In this document: positions 1 to 13,121 of the stretch, piece after piece
How positions within the stretch are numbered: the stretch's first letter is position 1
How the letters are laid out: every line of letters starts with the position of its first letter
DNA from: Stachybotrys elegans
Lineage: Eukaryota > Ascomycota > Sordariomycetes > Hypocreales > Stachybotryaceae
Length of the DNA: 64,000 bases
Direction of reading: 5' to 3'
NCBI GenBank assembly: GCA_020746835.1
Contig: JAGPNK010000003.1
Coordinates: 2,666,001 to 2,730,000, forward strand
Translations under genes and position numbers: made by a program
Notes under the pieces: generated by a model
What the model was told of the DNA's origin: nothing
Seen by the model: the letters and a program-made list of their open reading frames with translations, nothing else
Database searches by the model: none

Positions 1-1387
1 GAAGCGTGGTAGCCATGCTGCGAAGGGTATGCCCGGGCGGCTTGTCTCGAGTTCGATTGTAGCTGCAGCTGCAGCGATGGCGATGCGGATACGGTGAAGA
101 GGCGGGGATGGTAACCACGATCTGCCCTTGGGACGGGAGACGATGGAGAAGGTGAATAGTAGAATAGAAACGGCGGGCGACTTGCCCGGTCGCAACCTTA
201 GTACCCAGCTAGCTAGTTCCGTCAAGAGGTATTTAGCCAGCGTCCCTCAATTCCACATCTGAGGGCAGAAATGAATGTTGAGAAACTCACCAAAAATGGT
301 GCCAGAAAAAAATAAAATAAAAATAAACACACACACCGAGACGGGGGTTTACGAATGACATGTGCAAAAAGGATCCCTGGAGTGCTTGGCCGAGACATGG
401 GCCGCCCTTGACGTCAATATGAAGCGGGCGGGAGGCTTGCAGGCCTGACGATAGTGGAGTAATTATTGAGAGCCGGCCTGGGAGGCATTTAGCATAGCAA
501 CTCGGCCCCTGTAATGCGACGTGCAGATACCTCAAAAGGCCAAAGGCGTGCTTCCATTATTCTGGAAGTTTGCTGCAACGATGCTGTACCTGGGGCAATC
601 TCATCCTTTCACCGGCCGACTGTACATAGAGGTAGAGCCTAGAAGTAGTCGTGTGGACATTTCCCCCAAAAGAGGTTGGTACAGACCAAGTATTATGGGT
701 TCAACCGCCTTGCATGTGATTGTGTGCTGATGCCTAGCACCGAGTAGCTGATCCTGACTCAAAACGCCCGATTTCACAGTCGAAGTCCATGCAGCAAATC
801 GCATGGTACCATGGACGTTTGATTCGCCGTCTGACTCCTTCCCATACCAAGGCACAGGTATGTAGGTAGTCGGATACTTTATCTGCAAAGCTGCCCTGCT
901 GCGTCGATTCGACTTTTCTCGCTGAGCCATATTCTGTCTGCTCTGCTCGTGAAACGTCAATAGCCAGAAGGCCGAGGCTCATTTGCTTCCATCCTCTCCA
1001 CACTTCGTCTCTTGCGACTCCATTCATACCTTGGTGCCTGGCCTGGCCCGTTGCCGCACGCCAACCTTCCCCTTCTCAAACAGCTGGCCTTTGACCGACT
1101 TGCTGCTCCCTGTCCAGCCATTCAGATCTGCATACTTCTCCATCCCTCCCTGCCCTGTCATCTCTGGGCTGAGCGTCTATTGCGGTCAGTGGTGCCGTAC
1201 GCCTTCGGCCACACCCCACCTCTCATTGTGCTGCACCGCACGCCGCCGCGCACGCCTTCGGCTTCAGCTGAAAGGGTAGCCCCCCCTTTGCCACGCAGCA
1301 ACCGGGAGATAGCTCCGGATCCGGACCGCCTCCAGGCACGCCACACTTCGTCCCAGGCCTTTCCCTTGCTGCTTGGCCCGAGGCAAC
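1..1387. other. Left-edge intergenic region
   Basis: No supportable gene. The short open frames here overlap each other on both strands and resemble no family I know. The last ~400 bases are pyrimidine-rich and are probably the leader of the acetyltransferase gene that starts at 1388. A minus-strand ATG at 16 could be the start of a gene running off the left edge, but only five codons are visible. Confidence 0.5.
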
Positions 1388-2003
1388 ATGGACCTGGGCC
1401 AGCATGCCACTCTTCCTGCCGACCTCCGATATATCCAGTATGAACATGTCCTCGAGGCACGCTACCTGCCCGCCATACGGTCACTCATCTCCAAGGACCT
1501 GAGTGAGCCCTACAGCATATATGTCTATCGCTACTTTTTGTGCCAATGGGCTCATCTTTGTTTCATGGTATGTCTCAAACTCCACTTCTCGTGGACACGT
1601 GTCTAACGACGAACCCCGTCAGGCCTTGAACCCAGAGGACTCGTCCCTCATCGGTGTCATCATCTGTAAACTCGAGGTGCACTCGTCACACTCTCCCCCT
1701 ACCCGGCGGGGCTACATTGCTATGTTGGCCGTGGCCGCCCCTTACCGTGGCTATGGCGTAGCGACCTCGCTGGTTAAGATGGCCATTGATGCCATGGCTA
1801 AGCGGAACGCCGACGAGATAGTCCTCGAGACCGAGGAAACCAACATCCCGGCTATGCGTCTCTACGAGCGTCTCGGCTTTCTCCGATCCAAGAAGCTGCA
1901 CCGGTATTATCTCAACGGCAGTAGCGCATACCGCCTGGTCCTTCTCTTGAAGCCCTTTGATCCGAGTCTCGCACCTGATGACGAGGACGGCCAGATTCTC
2001 TGA
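1388..2003 (+). CDS. NAA30: NatC N-alpha-acetyltransferase catalytic subunit (Naa30/Mak3)
   Basis: Catalytic subunit of NatC, which acetylates the N-terminal Met of nascent proteins with a hydrophobic second residue. Two exons (1388-1567, 1623-2003) flank a 55-nt GTATGT..CAG intron in phase 0, giving 186 residues. Exon 1 carries the Mak3-type segment around LSEPYSIYVYRYF. Exon 2 carries the GNAT core, with the acetyl-CoA-binding motif YRGYGVA (residues 101-107) and the ETEETNIPAMRLYERLGF segment typical of Naa-type GNATs. The ATG at 1388 is the first in frame and fits the usual Mak3 N-terminus. By family knowledge it acts in the cytosol at the ribosome with Naa35 and Naa38, neither of which is in this window. 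Family assignment is firm; substrate range is inferred. Confidence 0.93.
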
Positions 2004-2352
2004 ATTTGCATGACGGTCATGAAAGCTCTCTTTTCGTCACTTCTTCCTTTTCGCGAAATGTTAGAATCATCATATCGGATAACGTTGTGGCAACCAAGGC
2101 ATAGCACAGCACGTGGCGTTTTGAGCGTTGGTATACATGGGACAGGTGAGGTTTTTGATGATATCATCCCAATGTCTTTTTTTTATTAAAAAAAATGGTT
2201 CGCTACACCTATGTCACACAATTGAAGCCATGGGGTAAAACACGTGCATTAGATGACCTTCCCGTGGTGATAAGGAGTACCCTGAGGGTTGGGCCAACTC
2301 ATAACCGTCAAGTTGCTCTACTCACAGCGTAGTTCGAGAGGAGGTTTGTTGG
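2004..2352. other. Convergent 3' region between NAA30 and the DUF1917 gene
   Basis: Shared 3' flank of two convergent genes. It has A/T-rich runs near 2176-2195 that could serve polyadenylation. No open frame here is supportable. Confidence 0.5.
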
Positions 2353-3431
2353 TTAAATGTCGAATCCCTTTTCCTTTTTGAAGACGTCGGTCGAACTATA
2401 TATTGATGCGCGCACACCCCATGGGTTGCCTTGAGAGATCCCAATATATGTAAATGCGTCTGGTGCAAGTCAGCTTGGGTTCGGGTGTTTTGATAGTTCG
2501 CTGACCTGGTTTATAGTAGATGGCTCGGTGACGATCAACGACGCCCAACTCTCTGAGCTTTTTCACAACACGAGCAACATCGGCCTTGTCACTAAAGTCG
2601 GCCGTGTACACGCAAACCAGCCGCTCTTTTCTCTTACTCTCCTCTGGTTGCCTTGGAGCGACTTTGGCAGCAATGCCCAGGTCGTTGTTTGCCGTTGCTT
2701 TGGCTATTATTCTCCAAATCTCGTTCACCTCAGCAGGCGGGCAGAATATCATCCACTACCGGGATGTAAGTGTTTGCCTAAGAGCAAGTGTGAGGGGTTG
2801 AGTGCTTGCTTACCTTGCCGGCGCGGACCTGAGCAGCATGTGCGAGGTTCAGGATGTCATCGAGTGCCTGCTTTCGTTCTTTACGGCCGTATGTTTCCAC
2901 GCTTGATTGGACCTTGTTCGTGTTGGGCAATCCTTCTAGAAATTTGCGAGCCAGTTCCAGCCTCTCCATGCCAGCCTCAGCGACCATTCTCACTTGGCTT
3001 CCAAATTCGATCGGCGCCTCGTCCTCGCATCCCTTGACGGACTGGCTTTCCGCTTCTAGATGTGGAAGACGGGCAATCCAAGGGTTGCAGATAAAAATCC
3101 AGGGCACGTCCATGCTCTGGTCAGTGGTTGCCGGTGGCAGACGATCGAGGAAAGCATCCACGGTCTCGCTCAGCTGCCAGGCATAGGGTACCCCGGAGTA
3201 GGGGTTGTGTAGGTGCGAAGCAGTGTCCGTGTGATTCAGCTTTTGCCGCCGGGGACGGATGGGATGGATCTCATTTCGTCGAATCCACGTTTCTGCATCA
3301 AAGTTCCTGACCCTCTCGTACAAATCGTCCACTGTTTCCGGGTCGCCTTGGCATTGTGTGTCAGCGAGGCTCTTGAGGGCGCGTGGATTGTGCACAGAAA
3401 TACCGTAGAAGTCGGATTCATCTGAATCCAT
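2353..3431 (-). CDS. DUF1917 (C11orf68/BLES03-like) protein
   Basis: Three exons read from high to low coordinates: 3431-2814, 2755-2506 and 2459-2353, giving 324 residues. The introns are 58 nt (GTAAGC..GTAG) and 46 nt (GTCAGC..CACCAG). The phases join cleanly into the blocks GKWMIF, VCVYTADFSDKADVARV and YKPDAFTYIGIS, which match the DUF1917 family (animal C11orf68/BLES03, UPF0696). That fold is related to eIF4E-like proteins, but the biochemical role is unknown and I propose none. The first true ATG in frame is at 3431; the frame is open to 3473 only through a GTG. The last exon is short and in a different frame from exon 2, so ORF-only gene calls would lose the conserved C-terminus. Confidence 0.8.
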
Positions 3432-4320
3432 GGTAGTGACACGTCTGGAAAACGGCGTGTTGAAGTGTTTCACAGTGACGTCGTAAGCGCAGATGGTAGA
3501 GTCACTCCTCTGCCCTGAATACGCCGTGTCGCACTCGTAAGTTCAACGGAGCAACGTGCGTGTCTCAGCAAGCCGAGACCTCGATGTGGTTTTAAGACAA
3601 CTCGCGTGCCCTCGCACCAAATCGAAATATGAGAAGGTGCGGTGAAAGAGATGAAGCCTGGTATGGGTATGGGTGTTACGGCAAACCTTCAGGCCATGAT
3701 TAGCAAGATGGCAGGCAGACTGCCGGGGTTAAGCAACCCTGCCTTGCCTGCGCTGCAAGAAGCCGCTAGGCCGGAGGATTGACTGCCTGCCGGGACTGCC
3801 TATCTACGATATGCCCCTCGAGAGACCTTGTAGTCGCATACACACCGAAGCACAAGGAGCTGGTTGGTTTATGGTTGACATAATGGCCCTTCATTTCACA
3901 ACCAAAAGCAGCAACTTGACCAAGGCTTGGAATGCTCTTTCCACTATTTTCATGATGACATGCCGTTGCCCAATTTGCCGATTTTTACACACCGAACCCG
4001 GGCAGGCCTTGCTACCTGGAAGGTGCCCCGCATCTTCTATGTCAGGTACAGTTTGGATACAGAGAAATAGGATGTAAGTATAGACATTAGGTGGCAGGGT
4101 TTTGTAGCAATTAAAATCGCTGCGCAAGTGTTTCATTGTCGCACGCGAATTTAGTAGCACCATATGCCATGGGAATTCAGTCAAACCTGATTTCACTTTC
4201 GTGTAAGTATGTATGCTATGTATGCCCGACTATGGTTTGTGAGATCAAAATCAAGTCTTATCACAGCAAAACTCCACAGAAGTGGATTCTTCCATCAACA
4301 TCAAACTTGATCCCGCACCA
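3432..4320. promoter_or_regulatory. Divergent promoter region, DUF1917 gene / DPH7
   Basis: About 890 bases between two divergent start codons. No supportable coding frame. A GTAAGT..CACAG pair (about 4204-4266) lies upstream of DPH7. The ATG-led exon before it (near 4167) does not join DPH7 in phase, so at most this is a 5' UTR intron. Confidence 0.45.
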
Positions 4321-5581
4321 ATGGATGGAAACAGCATCTCGTCCAGGGTGGCCTTGACCTTGGACTTGCCTCCGAGTTGTATCCAGTTTTGTCCGGCTTA
4401 CCCAGACCATTTTGTTGTCGGAACGTACAACCTCGAAAAAGAAGAAGCGACTCAAGATCCTGGCGCCGACCAGAGTGATGATCAGGAAACATCAAATACC
4501 AGCAAAAAGCCACAGAGTCGCAACGGCAGCCTGCTCGTATTTATGATACATGATGACACCTTGTGAGTTTCCCAGCTTCATTCGTTGCCATGTGCTGACA
4601 GAAACCCCCAGAAACTTGGTGCAGACTGTTGTGCAGCCCTCTGCTATACTTGACATACGCTTTCACCCTAGTCCGGACCATGGAGACCTGCTGGCTGCTG
4701 CCTCGAGTACAGGGTCGCTGGCACTATTCAGGCTGGATCCTACCAAGGATGCAATATCTCCCCTGAAGCACATAGCCACAAGTCGATGCGATGATTTACC
4801 AAGTGATGTGCTGTTTCTCCAATGCAACTGGCACCCAACCATTGCCAACCTCATCGCAGTGACGACGTCCACGGGGTTGGGGAGAGTGTTGACTCTGGAT
4901 TCCCAATGGATGATCAATAATGCCTCGGAATTGGATGTTCAAAACGACCTGGAGGCTTGGTGTATCGCCTTTTCACCGTCAACTAGGTGGAATGAGTCGG
5001 ATGCCCCCGTCTCGGTGTACTGTGGGGGAGATGATTCCATCCTCCGCTACGCAAGCTACACCTGGCATTTGGATGAAAGCAATCCAACCATTGAAATGCT
5101 GCATGGCCCCGTGGTCATAAGAGGGCAGCACGAGGCCGGCGTTACGGCAATCCTCCCATTACCATTCTTAGTTGCAGGCGGCGGCAGGGCTGTTGTGACG
5201 GGCAGTTACGATGAGCACATCAGAGTATTTCTCATACACGATTTGCAAACATCGTATGGCGCCAAACGGCTGCAGCTGGTCGCGGACGAGGGTCTGGGGG
5301 GTGGAGTCTGGAGGTTAGACTTGATTGAGTGCCGGGCATCGGACGACGGCTCGGTCAAGGTACATGTCCTTGCATCTTGTATGCACGCCGGGGCGAGGGC
5401 GGTGGAGATAGTCGGCGACAGAGACGGGCAGTGGAGCTGTCGTGTTCTCGGGCGATTCGAGGAGCACAAGAGCATGAACTATGGCTCGGACTTTGCAAGG
5501 CCTGTACTAGGAGGCCGTGTGCGATGCGTCTCCACGAGCTTCTACGACAAGCTGTTGTGTCTCTGGGATTGCGAGCTGTAG
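4321..5581 (+). CDS. DPH7: Diphthine methyltransferase/methylesterase Dph7 (WD40 protein, Rrt2/WDR85)
   Basis: Removes the methyl ester from methylated diphthine on elongation factor 2 before the final amidation in diphthamide synthesis; cytosolic. Two exons (4321-4562, 4612-5581) are separated by a 49-nt GTGAGT..CCCAG intron and give 403 residues. Visible Dph7 marks are the N-terminal FVVGTYNLE segment, a FHPSPDHGDLLA(A) WD blade, the GGDDSILR segment, a TGSYDEHIRVF blade, and a C-terminal SFYDKLLCLWDCEL ending. The WD40 propeller fills the protein. The frame is open to about 4282 only through GTG, so ATG 4321 is the best start. Other WD40 proteins are possible, but the combination of N-terminal motif, GGDD and terminal motif fits Dph7 best. 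Confidence 0.85.
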
Positions 5582-6420
5582 CCTCGTGGCTGGACAAACC
5601 AGAATCGCATGTGCATACATTAGTGGTGAACCAAGTTTGGCCATGTTTTGTAGAAATGAAAATAAACAACTTGCCTCAAGAACTGTATGGATATGCAGGT
5701 CGTCGTCAGAGGTAATAAAGCCGTTGTTATGGATCAAGGTCGTTGTGAGTGGAGGAGGCTCTTTCAGCCTTGCAGCTTCCCTCGCAAGGTACCTGGCTTT
5801 ACCTTTGTTGGCTGGGCTGGGTCCGGTGTCTGAGGCGCCGCGCGCAGCACGACGCAGTGTAGCGCAGCCTGGAGGCGTGCAGTGACTGTGCGCGCAAGGG
5901 CCTTCCCGCGACACTATGCGCGCCATCGAATTTTCTCTCACAAGCAACTTCTATCCCGTCTGGTGAGGTGGGCAATTCTTCTTCGCCTTTGACCGCACCC
6001 GCCTTTGGATTGCCTGGAATATTTGCCTCGTTGCACCACCGTCCTCAGCCTCAGGCCGGTATCCCATCCTCGCAACCCTCCCACTCTCCAGGTGCCCAGG
6101 GTCCACGCGATCTGAAGTCATCCTCTAACACCAACACCCACCCCACTTGAAGCACCTTGAGCTATCCGCTATCTCTCCCTCTGCACGCTCGACGCCAGCT
6201 CTGCCTCACGCACTTGCCGGCCGTCTTATGCCGCTGCTGTCTTCGATAATTCGCTCCTCTTGAATACGTCTGCCCAGCGCTGGGAGGCCCTAGAGGCTTT
6301 ATAGCAAGCGCCAGTGCTTCTTGTGCATTCCGAAGAGCCTCGTTTGCTCAGTCAAAGCTTCACCACCCTCTCGTGATTCCCTTGCGCGTACCGCCCCATC
6401 GTCCGTCCTACCAGTTCCTC
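5582..6420. other. Intergenic and leader region upstream of exportin-5
   Basis: DPH7 3' flank followed by a C/T-rich stretch (about 5960-6420) that looks like the promoter and long 5' leader of the exportin gene. No supportable gene. Confidence 0.5.
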
Positions 6421-9400
6421 ATGTCGGCCAACGGCGGCTCGCTGCCGGCCGGCGGCAACCCGACCAACCTCGACAACGATGTCCTCCCCAAGATTCACCA
6501 AGCCCTCGAGGTCGTACACAGCCCGTACTCGACCAACGACTCTCGCCGCGAGGCCCAATCCTTCCTCGAGAACGTCAAAGACCTGCCAGAGGCTCCGTTG
6601 CAGGGCTACCGCCTAGCTGTCGACAAGTCGCAAGCCCCCGTTGTCCGCCACTATGCGCTCTCCCTCCTCGAACATGCCATACGCTACCAATGGTCCAGCT
6701 ACACCGACGACCAGGCTGCTGCCCTGCGCAACTGGGTCCTGGAGCTTAGCCAGGCCATCTCCAGAGACGATCCCACATATCTGAGAAACAAGACTGCCCA
6801 GCTTTGGGTCGAGGTGGCCAAGCGTTGCTGGGGTGCCCAGTGGATGGATATGGATGCTATGCTTGTCCAGCTATGGCAGATCCCTGACTCGGCTGTTCAC
6901 AAGGAGCTGGTCATGTTTGTCCTGGAGACCTTGTCTGACGAGGTCTTCACCGGGGATGACACCGTAGTCGCCGAGCGGGAAGGGGTTCTTAGCAAGGCCT
7001 GTGTTGAAATTTTCACTCCCACCGTCGTGCTCGCTGAGGCTTTCCCCAACAGACAACCCGGCCCCGAGGTTCGTCATGGCCACGAGGGCTGGCTCAGCCG
7101 CCTGTCCGAGTTCCTCAATCTCTGTGTCAATGCCAACCCCAAGGAAAACGATGAAGTCAGACTATGTACCATCAAGGGCTTCTCGGTCTTTCTGTCGCTC
7201 ATGCCTTGGGCGATCCCCAAGGCCATCTCTGCTGCTCGATGCGTAGACGTCATGTGTGCTGGCCTTGCATCACCCGTGGTCGAGATCCAAAAGGTGACGT
7301 CGAATGCGGCTGACGGTGCCTTCATACTTACTGATTGGTTGTAGGCTGCTCTCGAGGCGCTGCACGCACTATATTGTCGAGGTAACTTTAACGACGCCGA
7401 GTTCAAGGAGCTCGTTGTCCCCATGTACAGCCGCTCCGCCGTCCAGCTATGCAAGGAGCTCTTCGAGTGGTCTACCGTCGACCCCGAGGATATTGACGAG
7501 GAGAAGTACCAGAATCTGAAGAAGTTATCTGAGGTACGTCCGGAGTGACTTTTTGATATGCACAAAGTACTGACGCGCCCACAGATGCTTTCATGCCTGG
7601 GCGATTACTTCGACCGCAAGTTTGCCAAAATCCCCAATGAATCTGCTCATAGTGAATTTCTTCAACTGCTTGTTCAGGTGGTTCAGAGCCAGAGCCTGAT
7701 GGTGTCAATTCCTGTGCTCGTCACTTGGACCAGGCTCCTGGCCAACCGTACCATCGGCCCAAGTGATGTTGTGGGATCCATGGTAGCACCTCTGCTGGAG
7801 GCCTGCAGCTCTAGGCTCATACGATTCGAGAACCTGCCCCAGGATACCAATGATCCGACATTGCTTTTCCTCATGGAGGATACTGACAACTTGCCTGAGC
7901 GTCATGCGTTTTTGGGCAATTACCGTCGGTACAGCTCTCAGATCATCGAGGCCGTCGTCCAGCTAAAGCTGGTTGATGCCATCTCCCATATTTTGGGGCG
8001 CACTGAGCAGATCCTACATAATCTCTACGAAGGCCAGCCGCGCTTAGACAGTAAGATGAAGTTCTGTAAGGCTGCAAAGTGATTTTTGGCTGACCTCTGT
8101 CTGCTAGAGCAAACCTACACGAAACACTCCCTCCCTGTCCTGACAGTGGACTCACACTGTACTGTTGTTGAAGCGGCATTGAAAGGCTACGTCAAGTGGA
8201 GGAGGCATCACAGCCAAGATGTAAGTCTTTGGGATACCATAACCCACATGTGCCAGGCTAACTTGCAACAGAGCCAAAGATCTGCGGAGTTGGAGGCCAA
8301 TATGGAAGCGTGGTGCAACAGATTGCTGGAGATGCATTTCGAGGTAAGCAGTTCCAGCTAGGGTGCGGTGAAGACCTCTTGCCAACGGTTTCTAGGATCC
8401 CCTCATCAGAAAGCGAACATTGCAGCTCCTTGTGTACTTTTCGACAACTGCCCTGAACCACAACGCCGGGTTCATGCTGAAGGTCTTGGAGCACATCTTG
8501 TTGACATGGCCGGCATTGGAGCCAGAGTACCGCAATTTCAATGATGCTATCAAGGACCTTCAGGGTGAGAGCATGGTTGAGCTACAACGGCTAGCGTCCG
8601 AAATGCCAGACCATCTTCTGGTAGGTTGCCCAAGGCCGAAGAGTTTCGAGGAGTCTGCTAATTTGACCAGGGTGTCTATGATCAAATTGAGGCCAGAGTG
8701 AACGATATGATTGCTTCCGGATCTTTGGATGAGAAGCGCTCCCTAGCATATAGGAGCTTCTTGTTCCTCATCATGTAAGTGCCATCTGGCCTTTGATGGG
8801 CTTTTACTGACATGCACAGTCACCGAGCGAGTGGAGTTGCTACCGAGAACAAGGTGCTCAAGCTGCGCAGTTTCATCGACCCGGTCAAGGCACAGTGGCA
8901 GGCCCCAGAGTTCAGGGCGTCGTTGAAATCGTACTCAAACTTCTGCGAGTTCCTGGGCCTGGACAGGGCGCAGCAGTATCTCGCCAAACGACGAGCTCAC
9001 GAGATCCAGGACTGGGGCTCGTGTGCTTTGGACGAAGAGGGCCTTGCGCTGCAAGCAGAGCTCGAAGAACGACAGAAGGTATGGAGCCGAACATGTCTTT
9101 TCCGCAAGATGCTGACACAGTATAGCATCTTCCTCTGCGTCCTACCAAGTCATTCTTGGCTTTCTCTGTGGAGCGGTTGGACAAGACATCACCTGCATTC
9201 CAGGCATCTTATGCTCTATGGCAAGAAGGATTTTCCAGCATCCTCGCGGATCTGCTAGAGTACCTCAGGTGGGTCACAAACTTCTTGCAGCAGCCTGATG
9301 GGTAAATTGCTGACCTTTGCAGTTATGCTCACGCAACCCACAACCCCGATAACTGGGCTGGGGTCCCACAGGAGATGCGAAGCATGGTTGACCGGGTTCT

Positions 9401-10769
9401 GAGCGACCGTTTCTGGCAAGCAGGAATATCTGAGGGCAGCAAGGACGACTTCTACGCTCGGGTTATGGATAAGAAGCATACCGTGGAAGGATTGGCCTCT
9501 ACGATCCGCGGTTCTGTTCGATTTGTCAGGGAAACCGCCTACGCCATCATATACTGCATGAGCAGGTTGGACATGCAGTTCTACGGTTTTGAAGGTCTCT
9601 CGGCGCCGCTGTCAAAGGCCCTCTTCGCGGACTCGATCTGGCTGTCGACGCATCAGCAAAGTAACCTGCTCAACCTTGTCAGGTATCTGGTGGATGTTTG
9701 CCCCGTCGACTACCGCGAACACTTCCTCCCGCAGCTCCTGGGCGCATGTTTCCAGCAGATGGATGCCAAAATCAATGCCGAGTGGGGGAAGACGGAGCAG
9801 CAGCAGATGGTGGCAACCGGCGACGAAGCAACTCTGAAGGAAGAGATGAAGTCGGAGAGTATCCTGCGCCAAGTGACTTATACCGCGGTGGTTATGGTGG
9901 CAGATTTTCTCGACCCAACCAAGCCTAGTATGCAACTTTTTACCCCCCCCCAGAGGTTGATGAAGCTGACCAAAGACGCAGATCCCCCAGCTCTCAATAC
10001 GTCGAACGGTCCGGCAAACAGCGAGTCTTTTCCTTCTCTGCGGAAGTTTTGCTTGATGCATCGTGAGATTGTGGAACCGTTGCTCATGTTCTGCACCCAT
10101 GGCATCCGCATGAGAGACACACGATGCTGCAGTATGATTTTGCGGCTCTTCATCTCCTTGGTTCCCGAGTTCCAGGTTGGCATGAGTAGCGCCGCCAAGA
10201 AGGCGCTGCAGGAGTCGAGGGATGGCACAGCACCACCACCTGCGGATCTACAGCCCGTGCCACCGGAAATTGCTAATGCCATCCGGGAATTTATCTCACT
10301 GGATGTGCTTAAGGCATGCATTACCTCGTTCAACGAGCCGTACTTTGTCGAGGTGCAGAAGGAGCTGGCATCTCTGATTGGCAGCATCGTCGTCTATTAT
10401 GGTGCATCTTCAAGCAGCCCCAGGGAAGTTCTCCTGTCACTGCCCAATGTCGATGCTGCGGACCTTGACCGGCTCGTTCCGTTCATGGCCAAGCCTGCAT
10501 CGCACGTTCGACAGCAGAGAGCCATTGTGCTGGACCTGCTGAAAGATCTCAAGGGCGTGAGCGTGTCCGAGATGGGCAAACTGCCCAAGAGTAGTGGCTT
10601 CGGATCAGCTCAGCGGAGCAAGAAGCAGAGCCGAAGCAAGATGGCTCAAGGGTTCATGAGCGAGCCCACCGCAGGGGCGCCGGGCCAGGCCACCGGCGGC
10701 AGGGGAGGCACGCCAGATGGTCTGGAAGGCGTGTCGAATCTATTTGACAGTGAAGCTGGCAGACAATAA
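6421..10769 (+). CDS. MSN5: Exportin-5 / Msn5-type karyopherin beta
   Basis: Nuclear export receptor of the exportin-5 family. In yeast Msn5 exports phosphorylated transcription factors with Ran-GTP; in animals XPO5 exports pre-miRNA. Ten exons: 6421-7293, 7345-7533, 7585-8050, 8108-8220, 8272-8343, 8396-8620, 8671-8774, 8820-9078, 9126-9268, 9323-10769. All junctions keep phase and give 1296 residues, close to the usual family length. The N-terminus shows the importin-beta/Crm1-like region ([28 protein letters not shown], given in part). The protein is helical-repeat throughout and ends in a Gly/Ala-rich tail with [13 protein letters not shown]. The frame extends to 6373 only through GTG; ATG 6421 is the first real start. 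The cargo in this fungus is unknown. Confidence 0.88.
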
Positions 10770-11142
10770 AAAAACTCAAGGGGAGGGTGCTAGGTTTGGA
10801 GTATAAGGGACAGTCATGATTCCTTTCTCATTGCCGCTGCTACGTGGCCAGTGGGTAAAATGTGGTTTTTACTTCATGTTTTCTGAAACGCGAAGGTATG
10901 GCTTGCTATATAGGTATTAAGGGTAGATAATTAAGAATAGAGGGTTACTGAATGGTGTGCAGAGCTGTGATAGAGGCAGCTTCCTGTACATTACGTCTCA
11001 AGGTTGGCAGGTCCCGCTCAAGGTGCCAGGATGCCTTTGGTCCATCTGAGAGGCGCAGCCGCACTGCGATTGGTACCGAGGGCAGATCTCAGGCTTTATC
11101 TTGGAGAATTCCTCGTCATGAGATCTCCCTTGTAAGCTGGGT

Positions 11143-11178
11143 AGATGGGAGATGGGAGATGGGAGATGGCAGATGGGC
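11143..11178. repeat. Short tandem repeat, 7-mer GGGAGAT
   Basis: Four to five head-to-tail copies of a 7-base unit (GGGAGAT, the last ones degenerate). A simple sequence repeat in noncoding DNA. Confidence 0.8.
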
Positions 11179-12847
11179 GGGTACGGAGATAGAGGCGAAG
11201 GACACCTCCGAGATGCCGATCATGTCCATGTCGAGAACCTATTCGACGGCTGTCAGCTGGCTATTACACCACTGCCGTGAAGCATATCTTGGGTGATGGA
11301 GGAGTGGTAATATACGGCATTTTGGCTAAATGCAAGTTGCGAGTCATTGATTGATTCATCAATCTTGCACTGGTGGACAGTGACTCGGGGACAGCCGTAT
11401 GACGGATGCGGTGGTCAGAGAAGCTGCTGAGGGCGCGGTTTGGGGTTGGTTGGCTCATGCGTTGCATGCGCTTTGTCGCAGAGAGACAAGCATCACCTGT
11501 TCCATGCGGTAGCACGATGTACGTTAGCGGGTGTTCCCCGTCGGAGCCGAGCCAATGAAGTCGAGCCGGGATCGAGCTGGCCAGGATAAAGCTGCGTGGC
11601 TAGCGGTGACGGACAAGGTCAAGGATGCCAAGGTGAAGAGGGCGAGTGGAATAAGGGCAGGGACCAGGCTTGTAAAAGGCGGGGTCTCGGTATTTGAGAG
11701 AGAGAGGGCTGGTCTCGCTCTCGATGGCGATGTGAATCTGGGCCGACTGGGATGAATGAAGAGCAATTGCAAATCTAGAAACATGACGCGCTAGACGGCG
11801 AGGTTTTGTGATGAATGAGGCGGCGGTAGCAAGAGACAGACAGCTGAAGGCAAGACTGAGGGTGCTCCCATTGGTGGGTTGGTTGCATGTGTCGCATCGT
11901 GTTATGCATGCAGCTCGCCTTTGTCATGTACGGATAGCAGCAGCATGTTGCATGCGGCTAGTGGTAGACACATGGTATGACAGCTCCCCGAAAGGAGCAT
12001 GAGAAAGAGGAGGGGGCCACAAGGGGGGCAAAAGGCTGGTGCCACAATGATGCCGAGGATGTTGTAACGGCGAGCAAAAGAAGACGACCTAATTCCAAAC
12101 AAGTGATCGACTTGGCCGTTGCACGTATCCATCGGCACAAGCAAGTCCCATTTAGCAACATGGCAGCATCGGATGGCCGTTGATTGGTAAAGCTGGGCCA
12201 AGATATCCACAGCGAAAAGAGCAGAGATGGAGGAAGGGGTCCTTGCGTTTGGATCCCTTTGGCATAGTCGCGCAACTTTCCAGATGCAGACTCGATTGGC
12301 ACCCTGGCCTGTTTTAGGGGGATTCCTGCGATATCCGGCTGATGGGGAACAGAGGATGAACGGGGTATTATCTATCAGTTTGGGGCTTACTGCTCAGGCA
12401 CTGTCCAGAATCCCCCACGTCCCGGTTCCGGTTCCACAGGCGGTACTAGTACCTTGGTACTACATATAACTGATGTGTAAAGAGAGTTGCAAGAGAAGTC
12501 ATCTGCGAGAAGAGAGAGGGGGGGGGGCGCGCTTGGAGTTGCGCATAGCATTGTGGTCCCGTTATTTCGGTTTCCTTCGTGTTTTCAGCAGTTGCGAGTG
12601 GTGGTTCGTGGTGCCTGGGCAGAAGGGAGCTGGAGCTGAAACATCAGGCCAAAACTGGGTAGGTGGTGTGTCTCCTGAGAAGAAAGAAGAATAAAAAAAG
12701 CAAAGACGGATACATGTCAATGCCGGACGCACGACATCACCGCCACGATCCCCCAACGTCGATTCATCGATACAGGCTCCATGTCTCACCGCGACTGCCG
12801 AGGCAGCTCACCTATGTTTGCTTCTCTTTGGCGCACCTGTGTACAGT

Positions 12848-12869
12848 GTACCTACGTGCCAGTAGGTAC
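12848..12869. repeat. Inverted repeat GTACCTAC / GTAGGTAC
   Basis: Perfect 8-bp arms at 12848-12855 and 12862-12869 around a 6-base spacer. The same TACCTA/TAGGTA core recurs in the inverted repeat near 48.4 kb. Confidence 0.75.
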
Positions 12870-13121
12870 GTGGAGCGGTATATACCGGCTAACGGCCCTA
12901 TCTATGGGTACGTACACCTTAGTAACTTGCAGCTCGCTACCAACAACAAAAGGGCCCGATGCTGAGGGTCGTCCATATGGCGGTAAGTACATACGCAGAG
13001 GATCATGCGAAGTTTGGTCCAGCAGGAGATCGCGGGCACCTCGCCGAATCGGCTGGGTCGGTTCATCATCATCCCAAGGGTCAGGTGAAACGAGGATAGG
13101 TCTACTATGAGCAGTACCGAG

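Noticed and set aside
1..16. Possible start of a minus-strand gene running off the left edge (ATG at 16)
   Set aside because: Only five codons are visible, so coding cannot be judged.
4167..4266. Upstream ATG exon and GTAAGT..CACAG intron extending DPH7
   Set aside because: The exon would end in phase 1 while the downstream frame needs phase 0, so the join breaks the DPH7 frame. At most this is a UTR intron.
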